Assembly: GCF_004101865.1 (NCBI RefSeq)
Contig: NZ_CP026118.1
Location: 124,001-188,000, forward strand
Direction of reading: 5' to 3'
Length of the DNA: 64,000 nt
Origin: Halobacillus litoralis
GTDB taxonomy: Bacteria > Bacillota > Bacilli > Bacillales > Halobacillaceae
The notes beneath the pieces were generated by a model. The model saw nothing but the letters and a program-made list of their open reading frames with translations, was not told the DNA's origin and made no database searches. Position numbers and translations under genes: made by a program. This document shows positions 26,654 through 36,004 of the stretch, piece after piece (within the stretch, counting starts at the first letter, position 1; the number at the start of each line of letters is the position of its first letter).

Positions 26654-27358
26654 ATGATTAAGATATTAAATAATGACTGGGATTTCCACGTGAAAGAAGA
26701 ATTTGAAAAGCCTTATTACCTTCGGTTACGAGAAAAACTTAAAGAAGAATATCAGAATGAAACCGTCTATCCGAATATGTATGAAATTTTCTCTGCGCTT
26801 CAGGCTACCTCTTTCAGTGAGACGAAGGTGGTCATTATCGGGCAGGACCCGTACCATGGAAAGGGACAGGCGCACGGCTTCAGTTTCTCGGTACAGCCCG
26901 GGGTGAAGATACCACCTTCTCTTAGGAATATTTATAAAGAACTGGAAGATGATCTGGACCTTCCGACTCCTGAGCATGGCCATCTGCTTCATTGGGCCAA
27001 AGAGGGAGTATTGTTACTTAATAATGTGTTGACGGTAAGAGCACACCAGGCGCATTCTCATAAAGGACTCGGGTGGGAGAAATTCACGGATGCTGTCATA
27101 GAAACTTTGAACCGAAGGGAGCGACCGCTTGTTTTCCTCCTATGGGGAAAACAAGCGCAAAAAAAAGGGGCTTCGATAGACACAAGTAAACATTTGGTCC
27201 TTACTTCCTCACATCCGAGTCCTTTTGCTGCTCATAAAGGGTTCTTCGGGAGCCGTCCTTTTTCAAAAGCCAATCAATTTTTAATGGACATCGGTGAAAA
27301 GCCAGTGGATTGGCGGTTGCCCACAAAACCTGATGAGGGAAGCGCCCATACCAGTTGA
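26654..27358 (+). CDS. ung: Uracil-DNA glycosylase, family 1
   Basis: A 234-residue enzyme that removes uracil from DNA to start base-excision repair. The water-activating motif GQDPYHG is near residue 63, the uracil-specific Asn is in LLLNNVLTVR near 122 and the DNA-intercalation loop HPSPFAAHKGFFG near 186. ATG 26654 follows AAGGAAGG; the upstream GTG is too close to it. Confidence 0.96.
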   Translation: MIKILNNDWDFHVKEEFEKPYYLRLREKLKEEYQNETVYPNMYEIFSALQATSFSETKVVIIGQDPYHGKGQAHGFSFSVQPGVKIPPSLRNIYKELEDDLDLPTPEHGHLLHWAKEGVLLLNNVLTVRAHQAHSHKGLGWEKFTDAVIETLNRRERPLVFLLWGKQAQKKGASIDTSKHLVLTSSHPSPFAAHKGFFGSRPFSKANQFLMDIGEKPVDWRLPTKPDEGSAHTS

Positions 27359-27405
27359 AAAATCAGGCATATGCTACAGTATTCTAATGTTTCGGAGGGG
27401 TTTTT

Positions 27406-27921
27406 ATGTTTCCGACAGGTCAACCACCATTCCCTCCCATGGGTCAATTTCCTGGTTTTCAACAAGCAGCAGCTCCTCAAAATATGATGAGGTCCATCGC
27501 TCCATTCATGAATGCAGGAGGAGGGGGACTCAGCGGTTTTGGGGCTCCAGGGATGTGGGGGAACGCTGGTCTTGGAACTCCGGGTTTCTTCGGAGGGGGT
27601 TCAGGTTTAGGCACGAATGTTTTGGGCGCAGCAGGTAATGCAGCTAAAGCTGGAGGTGCCGGATGGCTTGGTCATATGCAAACTGCATTGAAAGCAATGC
27701 AGTCAGCTGCACCAATGATGCAGCAATATGGTCCAATGCTTAAGAATATTCCAGCAATGATCAATATGATGAAAATCATGAATGAACCGGATGAAGAGGA
27801 GACTTCAGCCGATGAAGAGCTAGAGTCTATTTCTGGGGATAGGGAATCAAGCAGTATAGCCAGTTCCCGACAATCGAAAAATAGAAGTCAAGGTGCATCA
27901 CAGCCCAGGTTATACATTTAG
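27406..27921 (+). CDS. yqfQ: YqfQ/VrrA-like protein
   Basis: A 171-residue protein with a P/Q/G-rich head (PPFPPMGQFPGFQQ, then glycine tracts) and a conserved helical core, LKAMQSAAPMMQQYGPMLKNI near 97, that marks the YqfQ family. The acidic, serine-rich tail ends QPRLYI. The function is unknown; family members vary in repeat number. GGAGGGG precedes the ATG. A terminator with T8 follows at 27899-27948. Confidence 0.75.
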   Translation: MFPTGQPPFPPMGQFPGFQQAAAPQNMMRSIAPFMNAGGGGLSGFGAPGMWGNAGLGTPGFFGGGSGLGTNVLGAAGNAAKAGGAGWLGHMQTALKAMQSAAPMMQQYGPMLKNIPAMINMMKIMNEPDEEETSADEELESISGDRESSSIASSRQSKNRSQGASQPRLYI

Positions 27922-27948
27922 GCTGTGCATGTAGCTTGATTTTTTTTT
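27899..27948 (+). terminator. Terminator after yqfQ
   Basis: A 7-bp stem CACAGCC / GGCTGTG (27899-27905 with 27921-27927) overlaps the end of yqfQ; a T8 run follows about 12 bases later. Confidence 0.6.
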
Positions 27949-28016
27949 GCGAATTAGCAAGAATAGGAACATGAACTATAATAAAAGGAAGAACCTACGT
28001 TTGAGGAGGTTTTAAT

Positions 28017-28979
28017 ATGAATCAACAACAATTAGAAACGGCAACATTCGCAGGCGGGTGTTTTTGGTGTATGGTCGAGCCCTTCGATGAAAGGCCCGGC
28101 ATTGAGTCGATTGTATCTGGTTATACCGGTGGACATACAGAGAACCCGACTTATAGACAAGTCATTACTGAAACCACTGGACACCGGGAAGCGGTTCAGA
28201 TCACATACGCCCCTTCAATCTTTCCATATGAACGACTTGTGGACCTCTTTTGGAAGCAAATCGATCCTACGGATGCCGGTGGACAGTTTGCTGATCGAGG
28301 GAAGTCCTATACAACAGCAATCTATTACCATAGCGAACAACAGAGAGAGATAGCTGAAGAAAGCAAAAAACAAGTAGAGAATTCCGGAATCTTTAAAAAA
28401 CCGATTGTCACTGAAGTCTTACCAGCAGAAACTTTTTACCCAGCAGAGGACAAACATCAAGACTATTATAAAAAGAACGCTTTTCATTATAAGCGGTATA
28501 AGAAAGGATCCGGACGAGCAGATTTCATCAAAGATCGCTGGAGCTATCCAAAAAACCAGGAAGAGCTTAAAAAACGTCTGACTGATGTACAATATAAAGT
28601 GACTCAGGAGAATGCGACAGAACGTCCTTTTCAAAACGACTATCATGACTATGAGGAAGAAGGTATTTACGTAGATATTGTTTCCAAAGAGCCGCTATTC
28701 AGTTCTAAAGACAAATATGATGCGGGATGTGGCTGGCCGAGCTTCACAAAACCGATTGAAAAACAACAGGTGAAAGAAGAAGTTGATACCTCTCATGGTA
28801 TGTTCCGGACAGAGGTAAGGAGTGACAGTGCGGATTCTCATTTAGGTCATTTATTCGATGATGGGCCTAGGGAGCAAGGTGGTCTTCGATACTGTATCAA
28901 CTCGGCCGCTCTCGAATTTATTCCAAAAGGTGAAATGGAGCAGAAAGGGTATGGTTATCTGACCTATATGTTTGAATGA
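28017..28979 (+). CDS. msrAB: Bifunctional peptide methionine sulfoxide reductase MsrA/MsrB
   Basis: A 320-residue fusion. The MsrA domain (about 1-165) has catalytic motif GGCFWC (Cys15, Cys18) and reduces S-sulfoxides. The MsrB domain (about 180-320) has GCGWPSF near 240 with the resolving Cys, [15 protein letters not shown] near 268 and catalytic Cys in RYCINSAAL near 293, and reduces R-sulfoxides. It has no signal peptide, so it acts in the cytoplasm. TATAAT at 27977-27982 with a TTAGCA -35 is the probable promoter. A second, membrane-anchored MsrB lies at 52313. Confidence 0.95.
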   Translation: MNQQQLETATFAGGCFWCMVEPFDERPGIESIVSGYTGGHTENPTYRQVITETTGHREAVQITYAPSIFPYERLVDLFWKQIDPTDAGGQFADRGKSYTTAIYYHSEQQREIAEESKKQVENSGIFKKPIVTEVLPAETFYPAEDKHQDYYKKNAFHYKRYKKGSGRADFIKDRWSYPKNQEELKKRLTDVQYKVTQENATERPFQNDYHDYEEEGIYVDIVSKEPLFSSKDKYDAGCGWPSFTKPIEKQQVKEEVDTSHGMFRTEVRSDSADSHLGHLFDDGPREQGGLRYCINSAALEFIPKGEMEQKGYGYLTYMFE

Positions 28980-29050
28980 AACACAGATTTAGAAAATAGA
29001 TAGGCAGCTCCTCTCATGCTATAATAGAAGAGGGATGAGGAGGAACAGCT

Positions 29051-29629
29051 TTGGGTAGAAAACGGATATTGTCGAAAGAAGAAATCATGACGGTCACAGG
29101 TGAAGTTTTACGTGAGGAAGGGATCAAAGGCGTTCACTTCAAGAAGCTGGCCGTGATGTTAGAAGTAAGTCGAAGTACTCTCTATGAATATTATGACAAT
29201 AAAGATGAGCTCATCCTTGCATATATGAAGGCTATGATGGACGAAATGGGTCGAAAAATAAAGGACATCCCTTTGGATGATCCACCGAATGACAAGTTAT
29301 ATCAACTCCTCCTTGTTTTATTGGAACATGCACAAATTCATCATATCGATCAAATGATACGTGAACTGCAATCCAGTGATAAAAATTTAGCGATGTTTTA
29401 CAAAAAAGAACTGCATGAGGATCTGATGATTACTTATGAAGAGATGATGGTATGGATCCGGGAAGCGAAAGAGCAGAAGATATGGGAAACAGAAGCGGAT
29501 GAAGGACTGATTGGTGACTTGATTTTCCATTCGATTCTATTTCCAAATCGTCAAAAAATGGGTGTCCAGGTTATGGCCACTCAATTGTTTAATATGATTG
29601 AACATGGAATTTTGAATAGGAAAGATTAA
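29051..29629 (+). CDS. TetR/AcrR-family transcriptional regulator
   Basis: A 192-residue repressor. The N-terminal helix-turn-helix (about residues 10-55) contains VHFKKLAVMLEVSRSTLYEY, typical of the family; the C-terminal ligand domain is divergent and unidentified. TTG start behind GAGGAGGAAC. A TATAAT element near 29021 is the likely -10. A terminator follows, so it is monocistronic. Targets could be msrAB upstream, the transporter at 29901, or itself; nothing in the sequence decides. Confidence 0.85.
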   Translation: MGRKRILSKEEIMTVTGEVLREEGIKGVHFKKLAVMLEVSRSTLYEYYDNKDELILAYMKAMMDEMGRKIKDIPLDDPPNDKLYQLLLVLLEHAQIHHIDQMIRELQSSDKNLAMFYKKELHEDLMITYEEMMVWIREAKEQKIWETEADEGLIGDLIFHSILFPNRQKMGVQVMATQLFNMIEHGILNRKD

Positions 29630-29661
29630 GCCGCTATCCTTATAAAAGGAAGCGGCTTTTC
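29629..29661 (+). terminator. Terminator of the TetR-family gene
   Basis: Stem AGCCGCT(A)TCCTT with AAGGAAGCGGCT and a 4-nt loop, then TTTTC. The stem begins at the stop codon. Confidence 0.85.
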
Positions 29662-29900
29662 TCCAATTGCAAGGGGTTGTGCAATTCGGTCAGTAATCCA
29701 TAAGGGAAAGGATTCTTCATCTTCCAGATAGATTGGTCTGAGTGGAGATCTTCCCGATTTTAGTCGTTCCGCTTGCGATCATCACCGCACCTGTATATGA
29801 ATATATTTCTTCTATATCGCGTCGTCTCCCTAAAACCACTAGTCCATAATGACATTTCATTATAGTAATAGGCACTGATTTTTTGAAAGGAGGGAAGTTG

Positions 29901-30941
29901 TTGAAGAGTCGCTCCATGTATCTCACCTATTCGATTGCTTGGTTGGGCGGTTGGCTTTTTTCCTTATTACACGTGCCTATTCCCTGGATTTTAGGGCCTG
30001 TCACTACCATTATTTTTATGAAATTTTTTGGAAAAGCTGAATCGAAGGTGCTGCCAGGGGCCAGGGACCTTGCATTTACACTGCTTGGTATCCAAATCGG
30101 GCTTACTTTTTCTTCTCACACCTTTACATACATTGTTCCCTATCTGGTACCTTATACGATACTCTCGCTTTTTATGATTTTTGTAAGTTTGATGATCGGG
30201 TTGTACATATCAAAAATGACGTCAATAGACAAAACAACGAGTCTTGTGGGCAGTTCCCCAGGGGGTCTATCTGCAATGATCGCCGTAAGTGAATCATTAA
30301 ATGGAAATAGTGCGCTTGTCACGATTTTTCATACATTGAGACTTTTGAGCGTGCTATTCATTTTACCTTTCTTTGTCACGCATATGTTAAGTGAATCTTC
30401 TAGTGCAGCTGTTGAACCGCATACCCTGACGGTGAATGACGGTTCCATGTGGACGATTCTCATCTATTTATTCGCTTTTGCCCTGGGCTGGAAATGGCAG
30501 CATCGTATTCCTGCTTCTTTAGTCATCGTCCCAATGCTGCTGATCGGTTTCTTACAGACGGTGGGCCTGACTTTTTTTCAGTTACCAGATTTCCTATTCG
30601 TTTTGGCTCAGTTACTGATTGGAACTTTTCTAGGGCACACGATATCTTTAGGTGACATAATAAAAGCAGGGAAAACATGTCTTTATTTTTTAACTTTGGC
30701 GATCTTTATGATTGTCCTCGGCATCGGTTTATCTTTTTTACTGGCAGCCTGGACCGGGATGGACATCATTACAGCGGTGTTGTCGTTAGCCCCGGGGGGT
30801 TTAGTAGAGATGGCAATCACAGCAGAACAAACAGGAGGCCAGCCAGCGATTGTCAGTTCATTACAAACGATACGGTTACTGACCATCATTCTTGTTCTGC
30901 CAATAATATTTCAAAAATACAAGACTTATCTAAATGGCTGA
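29901..30941 (+). CDS. AbrB-family (putative ammonia monooxygenase-like) membrane transporter
   Basis: A protein of about 346 residues with ten or so hydrophobic helices forming two related halves, each with a P-G-G turn: SSPGGLSAMIAVSES near 120 and APGGLVEMAITAEQTG near 285. This duplicated pattern defines the AbrB/PF05145 family of uncharacterised membrane proteins; the ammonia monooxygenase label is historical and not evidence of that activity. The TTG at 29901 has the best spacing to GAAAGGAGGG; TTG 29898 is an alternative. Confidence 0.8.
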   Translation: MKSRSMYLTYSIAWLGGWLFSLLHVPIPWILGPVTTIIFMKFFGKAESKVLPGARDLAFTLLGIQIGLTFSSHTFTYIVPYLVPYTILSLFMIFVSLMIGLYISKMTSIDKTTSLVGSSPGGLSAMIAVSESLNGNSALVTIFHTLRLLSVLFILPFFVTHMLSESSSAAVEPHTLTVNDGSMWTILIYLFAFALGWKWQHRIPASLVIVPMLLIGFLQTVGLTFFQLPDFLFVLAQLLIGTFLGHTISLGDIIKAGKTCLYFLTLAIFMIVLGIGLSFLLAAWTGMDIITAVLSLAPGGLVEMAITAEQTGGQPAIVSSLQTIRLLTIILVLPIIFQKYKTYLNG

Positions 30942-31043
30942 CCTTTGACACTATCTCGAATTAAAGATAAAATAAGGCTGAACAATCCAGTAAAGTTACT
31001 TGAATATTATTATGTAAACAAGTCTGTAGGAGGTTCATTTATT

Positions 31044-31655
31044 ATGCTTATGAAACACATTTTTCAAAAGGGCAGTGGAAATAGTGAGAAGGTGCTTCTT
31101 CTTCTCCATGGAACAGGAGGGACAGAACAAGATCTGTTACCCATTGCGGAAATGATCGACCCTGAAGCATCAGTTTTATCCGTCCGTGGGAATGTATCTG
31201 AAAATGGTATGCCTCGATTCTTCAAACGTCTACGTGAAGGGGTCTTTGATGAAGAAGATTTGATAGAACGCACTAAAGAATTAAACACATTCATATCGGA
31301 AGCTGCAGAAGAATACAAGTTTGATCGCTCAAACGTGATTGCTGTCGGATATTCAAATGGAGCGAATATCGCAGGCAGTTTACTGTTCCATTATGAAAAC
31401 AGTTTGCGGGGAGCTGTCCTATTCCATCCGATGGTGCCACGCAGAGGCATAGACATCCCTGGATTAAATGGGCTTCCCGTATTCATCGGAGCTGGAGAAA
31501 ACGACCCGATCTGTTCAGCTCAAGAAACAGTCGATTTGAAAAAACTGCTTTCTGAAGCTGGAGCAGAAGTCACCGAACAGTGGGAGCAAATGGGACACCG
31601 CCTTACAGAAAATGAAGTGAAGGCAGCTGCAGGATGGTACAAGGATAATTTTTAA
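31044..31655 (+). CDS. Alpha/beta hydrolase, MhqD/phospholipase-carboxylesterase-like
   Basis: A 203-residue esterase-fold enzyme. Oxyanion region LLLLHGTGGTEQDLLP near 17, nucleophile Ser in GYSNGANIAGS near 114, catalytic Asp in GAGENDPICS near 152 and His in EQMGHRLTEN near 186. Proteins of this type in Bacillus (MhqD) sit in quinone/catechol stress operons; that role is inference. The ATG at 31044 is preferred because TAGGAGG lies just before it and the in-frame extension to 30945 has no conserved content. Confidence 0.82.
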   Translation: MLMKHIFQKGSGNSEKVLLLLHGTGGTEQDLLPIAEMIDPEASVLSVRGNVSENGMPRFFKRLREGVFDEEDLIERTKELNTFISEAAEEYKFDRSNVIAVGYSNGANIAGSLLFHYENSLRGAVLFHPMVPRRGIDIPGLNGLPVFIGAGENDPICSAQETVDLKKLLSEAGAEVTEQWEQMGHRLTENEVKAAAGWYKDNF

Positions 31656-31731
31656 CGATCCTCTCATATTGAGTCCAGCTTTCTTTCGTTGTATGATAAG
31701 AACACACGCAGGAAACTAGGAGGGGTTTTGG

Positions 31732-31947
31732 ATGATCCATAAAACTTGGGAAGAGAATGAAACAATAAAACAGATTGAATGTGTCCACAATGATGCAGAG
31801 AAGTTCGTTGTCAACAATGTTTTGACACCTGGTAAAGTATACGATGTTAAAAATGAAAGTGAAGAGTTTTACTTTGTCATTGACAACACCGGACGTATGG
31901 GTGGTTTTTATAAAAATTACTTCAAAGAAATACACGCAGAGAGCTGA
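31732..31947 (+). CDS. Small conserved-type hypothetical protein, 71 residues
   Basis: A soluble acidic protein predicted to be mainly beta: FVVNNVLTPGKVYDVKNE, then FYFVIDNTGRMGGFYKNYF. The T-P-G-K-V-Y-D-V and G-R-x-G-G-F-Y-x-x-Y-F pieces resemble a small SH3-like barrel fold of Bacillaceae hypothetical proteins. AGGAGGGG precedes the ATG, and a strong terminator follows, so it is a true single-gene unit. Function unknown. Confidence 0.78.
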   Translation: MIHKTWEENETIKQIECVHNDAEKFVVNNVLTPGKVYDVKNESEEFYFVIDNTGRMGGFYKNYFKEIHAES

Positions 31948-31976
31948 TAGGGAATTTCCCCCCGTCAGCTCTTTTT
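31941..31976 (+). terminator. Terminator of the 71-residue gene
   Basis: Outer stem GAGCTGA/TCAGCTC (31941-31947 with 31965-31971) with an inner GGG/CCC pairing, followed by TTTTTG. Confidence 0.85.
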
Positions 31977-32080
31977 GATTCTCTAGTGCTGGAATAGGAC
32001 AAGTTCAATGGGGGCATGTTTACCATTGGTAAAAGGCGGTTAATGAAATATGAATGTATTACCGAAAGGACGGAACTGTC

Positions 32081-33688
32081 ATGATATTGGAAAATGTAAG
32101 GATATTTCAGCCTTATCGGTCATTTAATCAAAATCAGAAGTATGCCGTAGAGATCGAAGGTGAGCAAATAAAGAAGATCCATTCCTCACCTTATGAAGGG
32201 AAAGAGGAAACCATCAACGGGGATGGTAAAGTGCTATGTTCATCATTTAATGATAGTCATATGCATTTTTTGCGGTATGGCCTGTTGAAAAAAGAACTTG
32301 ATTTTACAGAAGTTACCAGTTGGGAAGAAATGAAAGTCCTGATAGAAAATCATTATAGTGAATTAGAGCAATATGATTGGGTTTATGGAAAAGGGTTCAA
32401 TGACGACCAGTTTGAAGATATCGACCACCTTCTGACCGCTGATGACTTGAATGAAATCCAAGTAAATGCCTATATGTATTTCATGCACCAAGATGGTCAT
32501 GAATGTGTGATAAGTGAAAAAGCGATAGAGTTATTGAAAAAAGAAGAAGATTTCAAGAAAGAGCCGGAGGAATTCAAAGAAAAAAACGCGGACGGCCAGT
32601 GGAACGGACGTTTCAAAGATACAGCTGTCCATTACATCAAACGCCATTTCTGGGGGCGCTCCACCGAAGATGCGAAAGAAGCATTAAGAAAAGCAGCCCC
32701 TAAATTAAGTGAGCATGGAGTCACTTCGTTCCATACGGATGACATCAATTTCATCGGTTCCTATGACAGGCTGTGGAATGCCTATACAGAATTGGAAGAG
32801 GAAGGGGACCTGCCTTTTGATGTGCATCTTCACCATTATATCTTTAACATAAACGATTTAAGAGAATACTTGAACAATAACCAGAAGAGGTCAGGTGAAG
32901 GAACAAAACAAGTGAAGGTTGGAGCAGTGAAAATATTCTTAGACGGTACCCAGCGCTTATATACGGCTGCGATGAGGAATCCTTATCCAGTGGAACCATC
33001 AAAAGCAGGTTTGTTGGTCTATACGCAAGCCCAATTAAATGACATAGTCCGTACAGCAGGTGAGAACGGAATGCAAGTAGCCATGCATGCGATCGGAGAT
33101 AAAGCTGTAGAGCAAGCTGTGACAGCGTTGGAGCAGCCGTCGGCAACTACCGGTGCGCTGCGTCACAGAATCATCCATGCCCAAACCCTTGCACCAGATT
33201 TAATTGACCGCTTAAGAAGATTGAAACCTTATATTGAAACACAGCCTTCATTTTTATTAGAAGAATGGGATAAGAAACAAAACTGGTCACCAGATGAACT
33301 TCTCCCTTACTGTGATCCTTTTCGCAGTTTACAAAAAGACCATATTCCCCTGACTCTGAGTTCAGACTTGCCGATCGGTGCATTAAACCCGTGGGTAACG
33401 ATATTTGCTGCGGTTAACCGCACAGATCTTAATGGGAAACCTGAAGGGGGATGGATTCCCCAGGAAAAACTAACGGTAGAAGAAGCTTTTATAGGATTTA
33501 CAAAAACCCCTGCAGCACTGGAATACAGGGAGGGGAACAAGGGAATGATAGAATCTGGTTATCAGGCAGATTTCATTTTATTGGACAGGCACCCTCAGGA
33601 AGTCGATCCAGCTGACTTGGCTCAAATCGAGGTGCTTGAAACATGGCATAGAGGAAAACGAGTGTATAAAAATGATGATATTTCTTAG
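32081..33688 (+). CDS. Amidohydrolase (YtcJ-like)
   Basis: A 535-residue metal-dependent hydrolase. The metal-binding HxH is in DSHMHFLRYG near 63; SFHTDDI near 220, HAIGDKAVEQAV near 340, IHAQTLAPDLIDRL near 366 and a late Asp in LSSDLPIGALNPW near 425 complete the TIM-barrel motif set. YtcJ relatives act on imidazolone- or formamide-type substrates, but specificity cannot be read here. ATG 32081 is preferred (GAAAGGACGG upstream) over the in-frame start at 32054. Confidence 0.85.
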   Translation: MILENVRIFQPYRSFNQNQKYAVEIEGEQIKKIHSSPYEGKEETINGDGKVLCSSFNDSHMHFLRYGLLKKELDFTEVTSWEEMKVLIENHYSELEQYDWVYGKGFNDDQFEDIDHLLTADDLNEIQVNAYMYFMHQDGHECVISEKAIELLKKEEDFKKEPEEFKEKNADGQWNGRFKDTAVHYIKRHFWGRSTEDAKEALRKAAPKLSEHGVTSFHTDDINFIGSYDRLWNAYTELEEEGDLPFDVHLHHYIFNINDLREYLNNNQKRSGEGTKQVKVGAVKIFLDGTQRLYTAAMRNPYPVEPSKAGLLVYTQAQLNDIVRTAGENGMQVAMHAIGDKAVEQAVTALEQPSATTGALRHRIIHAQTLAPDLIDRLRRLKPYIETQPSFLLEEWDKKQNWSPDELLPYCDPFRSLQKDHIPLTLSSDLPIGALNPWVTIFAAVNRTDLNGKPEGGWIPQEKLTVEEAFIGFTKTPAALEYREGNKGMIESGYQADFILLDRHPQEVDPADLAQIEVLETWHRGKRVYKNDDIS

Positions 33689-33759
33689 CTTTCCTTGTCA
33701 ACACTCCTTCCATCAGCCATAATGGATATAAGGTGATGGAAAGGGGAGGATGGGTCCGT

Positions 33760-34308
33760 ATGGACAAACTAATTTTAGTACGCCACAGTGAAACTGAAGG
33801 ACAGCATGAAGATTCACCCTTGACGAAACTAGGAATCAGGCAAGCTCAAACGCTGGCTAATTTCTTGGATCAAGCTAGCTATGAAGTCAACCGGATTATC
33901 TCAAGTCCTTATTTAAGGGCCGTAGAAACGATCAAACCTTTCGCCAGAAATAAAGGGATCGACATTGAGAAAGACGAACGGCTGGAAGAACGGGTGCTGA
34001 GTCATGAACCCATTGATGATTGGGAAGAAGTCCTCCATGACACCTTTCAAGATCCTGATCTGAAATTGACTGGTGGAGAATCTTCACAGGAAGCGAAGAA
34101 AAGAGTTGTGACTCTCATAGATGAACTAGAGAGTCAGGACTGTGGGAATGTCCTCCTCGTCACGCATGGAAATTTACTTGCCTTACTTTTGCAAAAGTAT
34201 AATCGGGAAATCGGTTTTTACGATTGGAAACGCCTCTCTCGCCCGGATGTTTATTTAATCCAAAAACAGGGCGGAGAATATATAGTTGAAAGAATTTGGG
34301 AAGACTGA
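33760..34308 (+). CDS. Histidine phosphatase family protein
   Basis: A 182-residue phosphoglycerate-mutase-like phosphatase. The phosphohistidine motif LVRHSETEG is near residue 6, the second Arg in SSPYLRAVETI near 47, and the second catalytic His in LLVTHGNLLALLL near 135. The substrate is unknown. ATG 33760 begins MDKLILVRH directly; an in-frame ATG at 33733 would add nine residues and precedes the GGGGAGG ribosome site. The terminator overlaps the stop codon. Confidence 0.87.
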   Translation: MDKLILVRHSETEGQHEDSPLTKLGIRQAQTLANFLDQASYEVNRIISSPYLRAVETIKPFARNKGIDIEKDERLEERVLSHEPIDDWEEVLHDTFQDPDLKLTGGESSQEAKKRVVTLIDELESQDCGNVLLVTHGNLLALLLQKYNREIGFYDWKRLSRPDVYLIQKQGGEYIVERIWED

Positions 34309-34341
34309 AGTGGGAAATCTTCAGTCTCCCCTTTTCTTTCA
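34302..34341 (+). terminator. Terminator of the histidine phosphatase gene
   Basis: A perfect 9-bp stem (34302-34310 with 34319-34327), 8-nt loop, then CCCCTTTTCTTTC. Confidence 0.75.
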
Positions 34342-34488
34342 ACTTACGCGCAAAAATAGTCGAACCATTGAAGGAATTGCGATTTTTCTATAAAATCGTT
34401 ATTATATATTGTGGTGTTTATCTTTGCCGATAAAAGTGAATGGTAGTTGTATAAGCACTCGAATCCAACATGAAGGAGGAGAAAATCG

Positions 34489-34728
34489 ATGGCATTTGTT
34501 ATTACATCCCCATGTAAAGAGGAGAAATCCGGGGAATGTGTCGATGTGTGTCCAGTAGATTGTATCGAAGAAGGGAAAGATATGTTTTATATCGATCCTG
34601 CGATTTGCATAGATTGTGGTGCATGTGAAGCTGTTTGTCCGGTTGAAGCGATTTATATCGAAGATGAGGTACCAGAAAAAGAAACGCCATACATCGAAAT
34701 GAACCGGAAGTTCTTTGAAGAACAGTAA
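34489..34728 (+). CDS. fdxA: Seven-iron (3Fe-4S/4Fe-4S) ferredoxin
   Basis: A 79-residue electron-transfer protein. The first cluster set is C-x7-C-x3-C-P (SPCKEEKSGECVDVCPVDC), in which a Cys is spaced as in 7Fe ferredoxins; the second is a full C-x2-C-x2-C-x3-C-P (CIDCGACEAVCPVEA). The tail EMNRKFFEEQ is also typical of the bacterial FdxA group. GAAGGAGGAG precedes the ATG. It has its own terminator. Partner enzymes are not in the window. Confidence 0.93.
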   Translation: MAFVITSPCKEEKSGECVDVCPVDCIEEGKDMFYIDPAICIDCGACEAVCPVEAIYIEDEVPEKETPYIEMNRKFFEEQ

Positions 34729-34740
34729 TGAACATATTAG

Positions 34741-34771
34741 AAAACCGTCCTACACATGGGGCGGTTTTTTC
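34741..34771 (+). terminator. Ferredoxin gene terminator
   Basis: Stem AAAACCG(T)CC with GGGCGGTTTT and a short loop, followed by TTCG. Confidence 0.85.
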
Positions 34772-34872
34772 GTATATGTACTTATGGAACTTATGATAGA
34801 CAACGACTGAATGTATAGGAATCCTCTATTCAGGGTAGATACAAAGAGGACTATATTAAGGGAGGAGTATCT

Positions 34873-35613
34873 ATGACAAGCTTAAATAATCAATCAGCCA
34901 TTATTACAGGGGCTAGCAGCGGAATTGGAAAAGCCATTGCCCATCAGCTGGCGAATGAAGGCACGAATGTTGTTTTAGCAGCTAGAAGAGCGGACAAGTT
35001 GAAAGATCTTGCTGAGGAGATCGCAGAACAACATGGAGTAGAAGCTAAAGTCGTGGAAACAGATGTCACCAAAAGGGAAGATGTAGAAAATCTTATAGAA
35101 GAAACGAAGTCCGCTTATGGGCGAGTAGACATTTTAGTGAACAATGCAGGTGTTATGCTCTTATCCTTTTTGAAAAATGATCATGTTGATGAATGGGAAC
35201 AAATGGTTGATGTTAATATCAAAGGGGTCTTATTCGGTATACATGCATGTCTGCCTGCGATGCTCGAACAGGAAGCGGGCCACATCGTCAACGTTTCATC
35301 TGTTGCCGGCCATGAAGTTTTCCCTTCCAGCACCGTATATAGTGCGACCAAATATGCAGTGAAAGCATTATCGATGGGAATGGAAAAAGAATTATCCAGG
35401 TCTGGAGTCCGTGTGACTAACATTTCTCCAGGAGCGGTCGATACAGAACTTACTGAACATATTACAGATGGTGATGTCATTGACATGTTCAAAGACAGAA
35501 GTATGGATCCGCTTGAAGCTGATGATATCGCGAGAGCCGTCGCTTATGCTGTCACCCAGCCATCTTATGTTAATGTGAATGAAGTGATTGTGCGGCCGAT
35601 GCACCAAAAATAA
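34873..35613 (+). CDS. SDR-family NADP-dependent oxidoreductase (YdfG-like)
   Basis: A 246-residue classical SDR. Cofactor loop ITGASSGIGKAIA near 12 with following Arg (AARRADKL) that favours NADPH, NNAGVM near 90, catalytic Ser in NVSSVAGHE near 138 and Tyr-x-x-x-Lys in YSATKYAVKALS near 156. SPGAVDTELTEHITDGDV after the catalytic site resembles the YdfG/serine dehydrogenase-like group. Strong GGGAGGAG ribosome site. Substrate unknown. Confidence 0.88.
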   Translation: MTSLNNQSAIITGASSGIGKAIAHQLANEGTNVVLAARRADKLKDLAEEIAEQHGVEAKVVETDVTKREDVENLIEETKSAYGRVDILVNNAGVMLLSFLKNDHVDEWEQMVDVNIKGVLFGIHACLPAMLEQEAGHIVNVSSVAGHEVFPSSTVYSATKYAVKALSMGMEKELSRSGVRVTNISPGAVDTELTEHITDGDVIDMFKDRSMDPLEADDIARAVAYAVTQPSYVNVNEVIVRPMHQK

Positions 35614-35619
35614 AAAATG

Positions 35620-35648
35620 GATGACCGCAGTAAACTGCGGTCATCTTT
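35620..35648. terminator. Bidirectional terminator between SDR and acylphosphatase genes
   Basis: An 11-bp perfect stem GATGACCGCAG/CTGCGGTCATC (35620-35630 with 35635-35645) with a 4-nt loop; T-rich tails on both strands. Confidence 0.85.
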
Positions 35649-35922
35649 ATTGGACAACTTTGAATTTTTTATGGTTATCCAGTTGATCTTTTTCTTGAAC
35701 ATCCATGTTTTTTACTTTACTGAAGGGTGTCGGTCCATCTTCAATTTCCTTTATGAACCTGCTGAGCTGATCAGTCGGCCCTTCTGCTTCTATCAATACG
35801 GTACCATCGGGCTGGTTTTTCACAAGCCCATAAATCCCGATTTGATCTGCTACTTGCTTTGTCGCTGCCCGGAAGCCGACGCCTTGAACGCGGCCATGGA
35901 CTGTTATTTGTTTTCTTTCCAT
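35647..35922 (-). CDS. acyP: Acylphosphatase
   Basis: A 91-residue ferredoxin-like enzyme hydrolysing carboxyl-phosphate bonds. The catalytic Arg is in VHGRVQGVGFRAATKQVA (residues about 8-25) and the catalytic Asn in IYGLVKNQPDGTVLIEAEG near 38. The start at ATG 35922 has a correctly spaced AGGAGG; the TTG two codons upstream is too close. It is convergent with the SDR gene and ends at the shared terminator. Confidence 0.94.
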   Translation of the reverse strand: MERKQITVHGRVQGVGFRAATKQVADQIGIYGLVKNQPDGTVLIEAEGPTDQLSRFIKEIEDGPTPFSKVKNMDVQEKDQLDNHKKFKVVQ

Positions 35923-36004
35923 CGTCAAGTACCTCCTCTCTCATACAATTTCATGATTCCCCTGTAAGCAGATCTTACAAACATAAAAAAAGGAGTTTCT
36001 GTTC

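Noticed and set aside
29717..29860. Minus-strand frame between the TetR gene and the AbrB-family gene (47-69 codons)
   Set aside because: Contains a pleasing segment, GAVMIASGTTKIG, but no convincing ribosome site and no recognised family; left unlisted.
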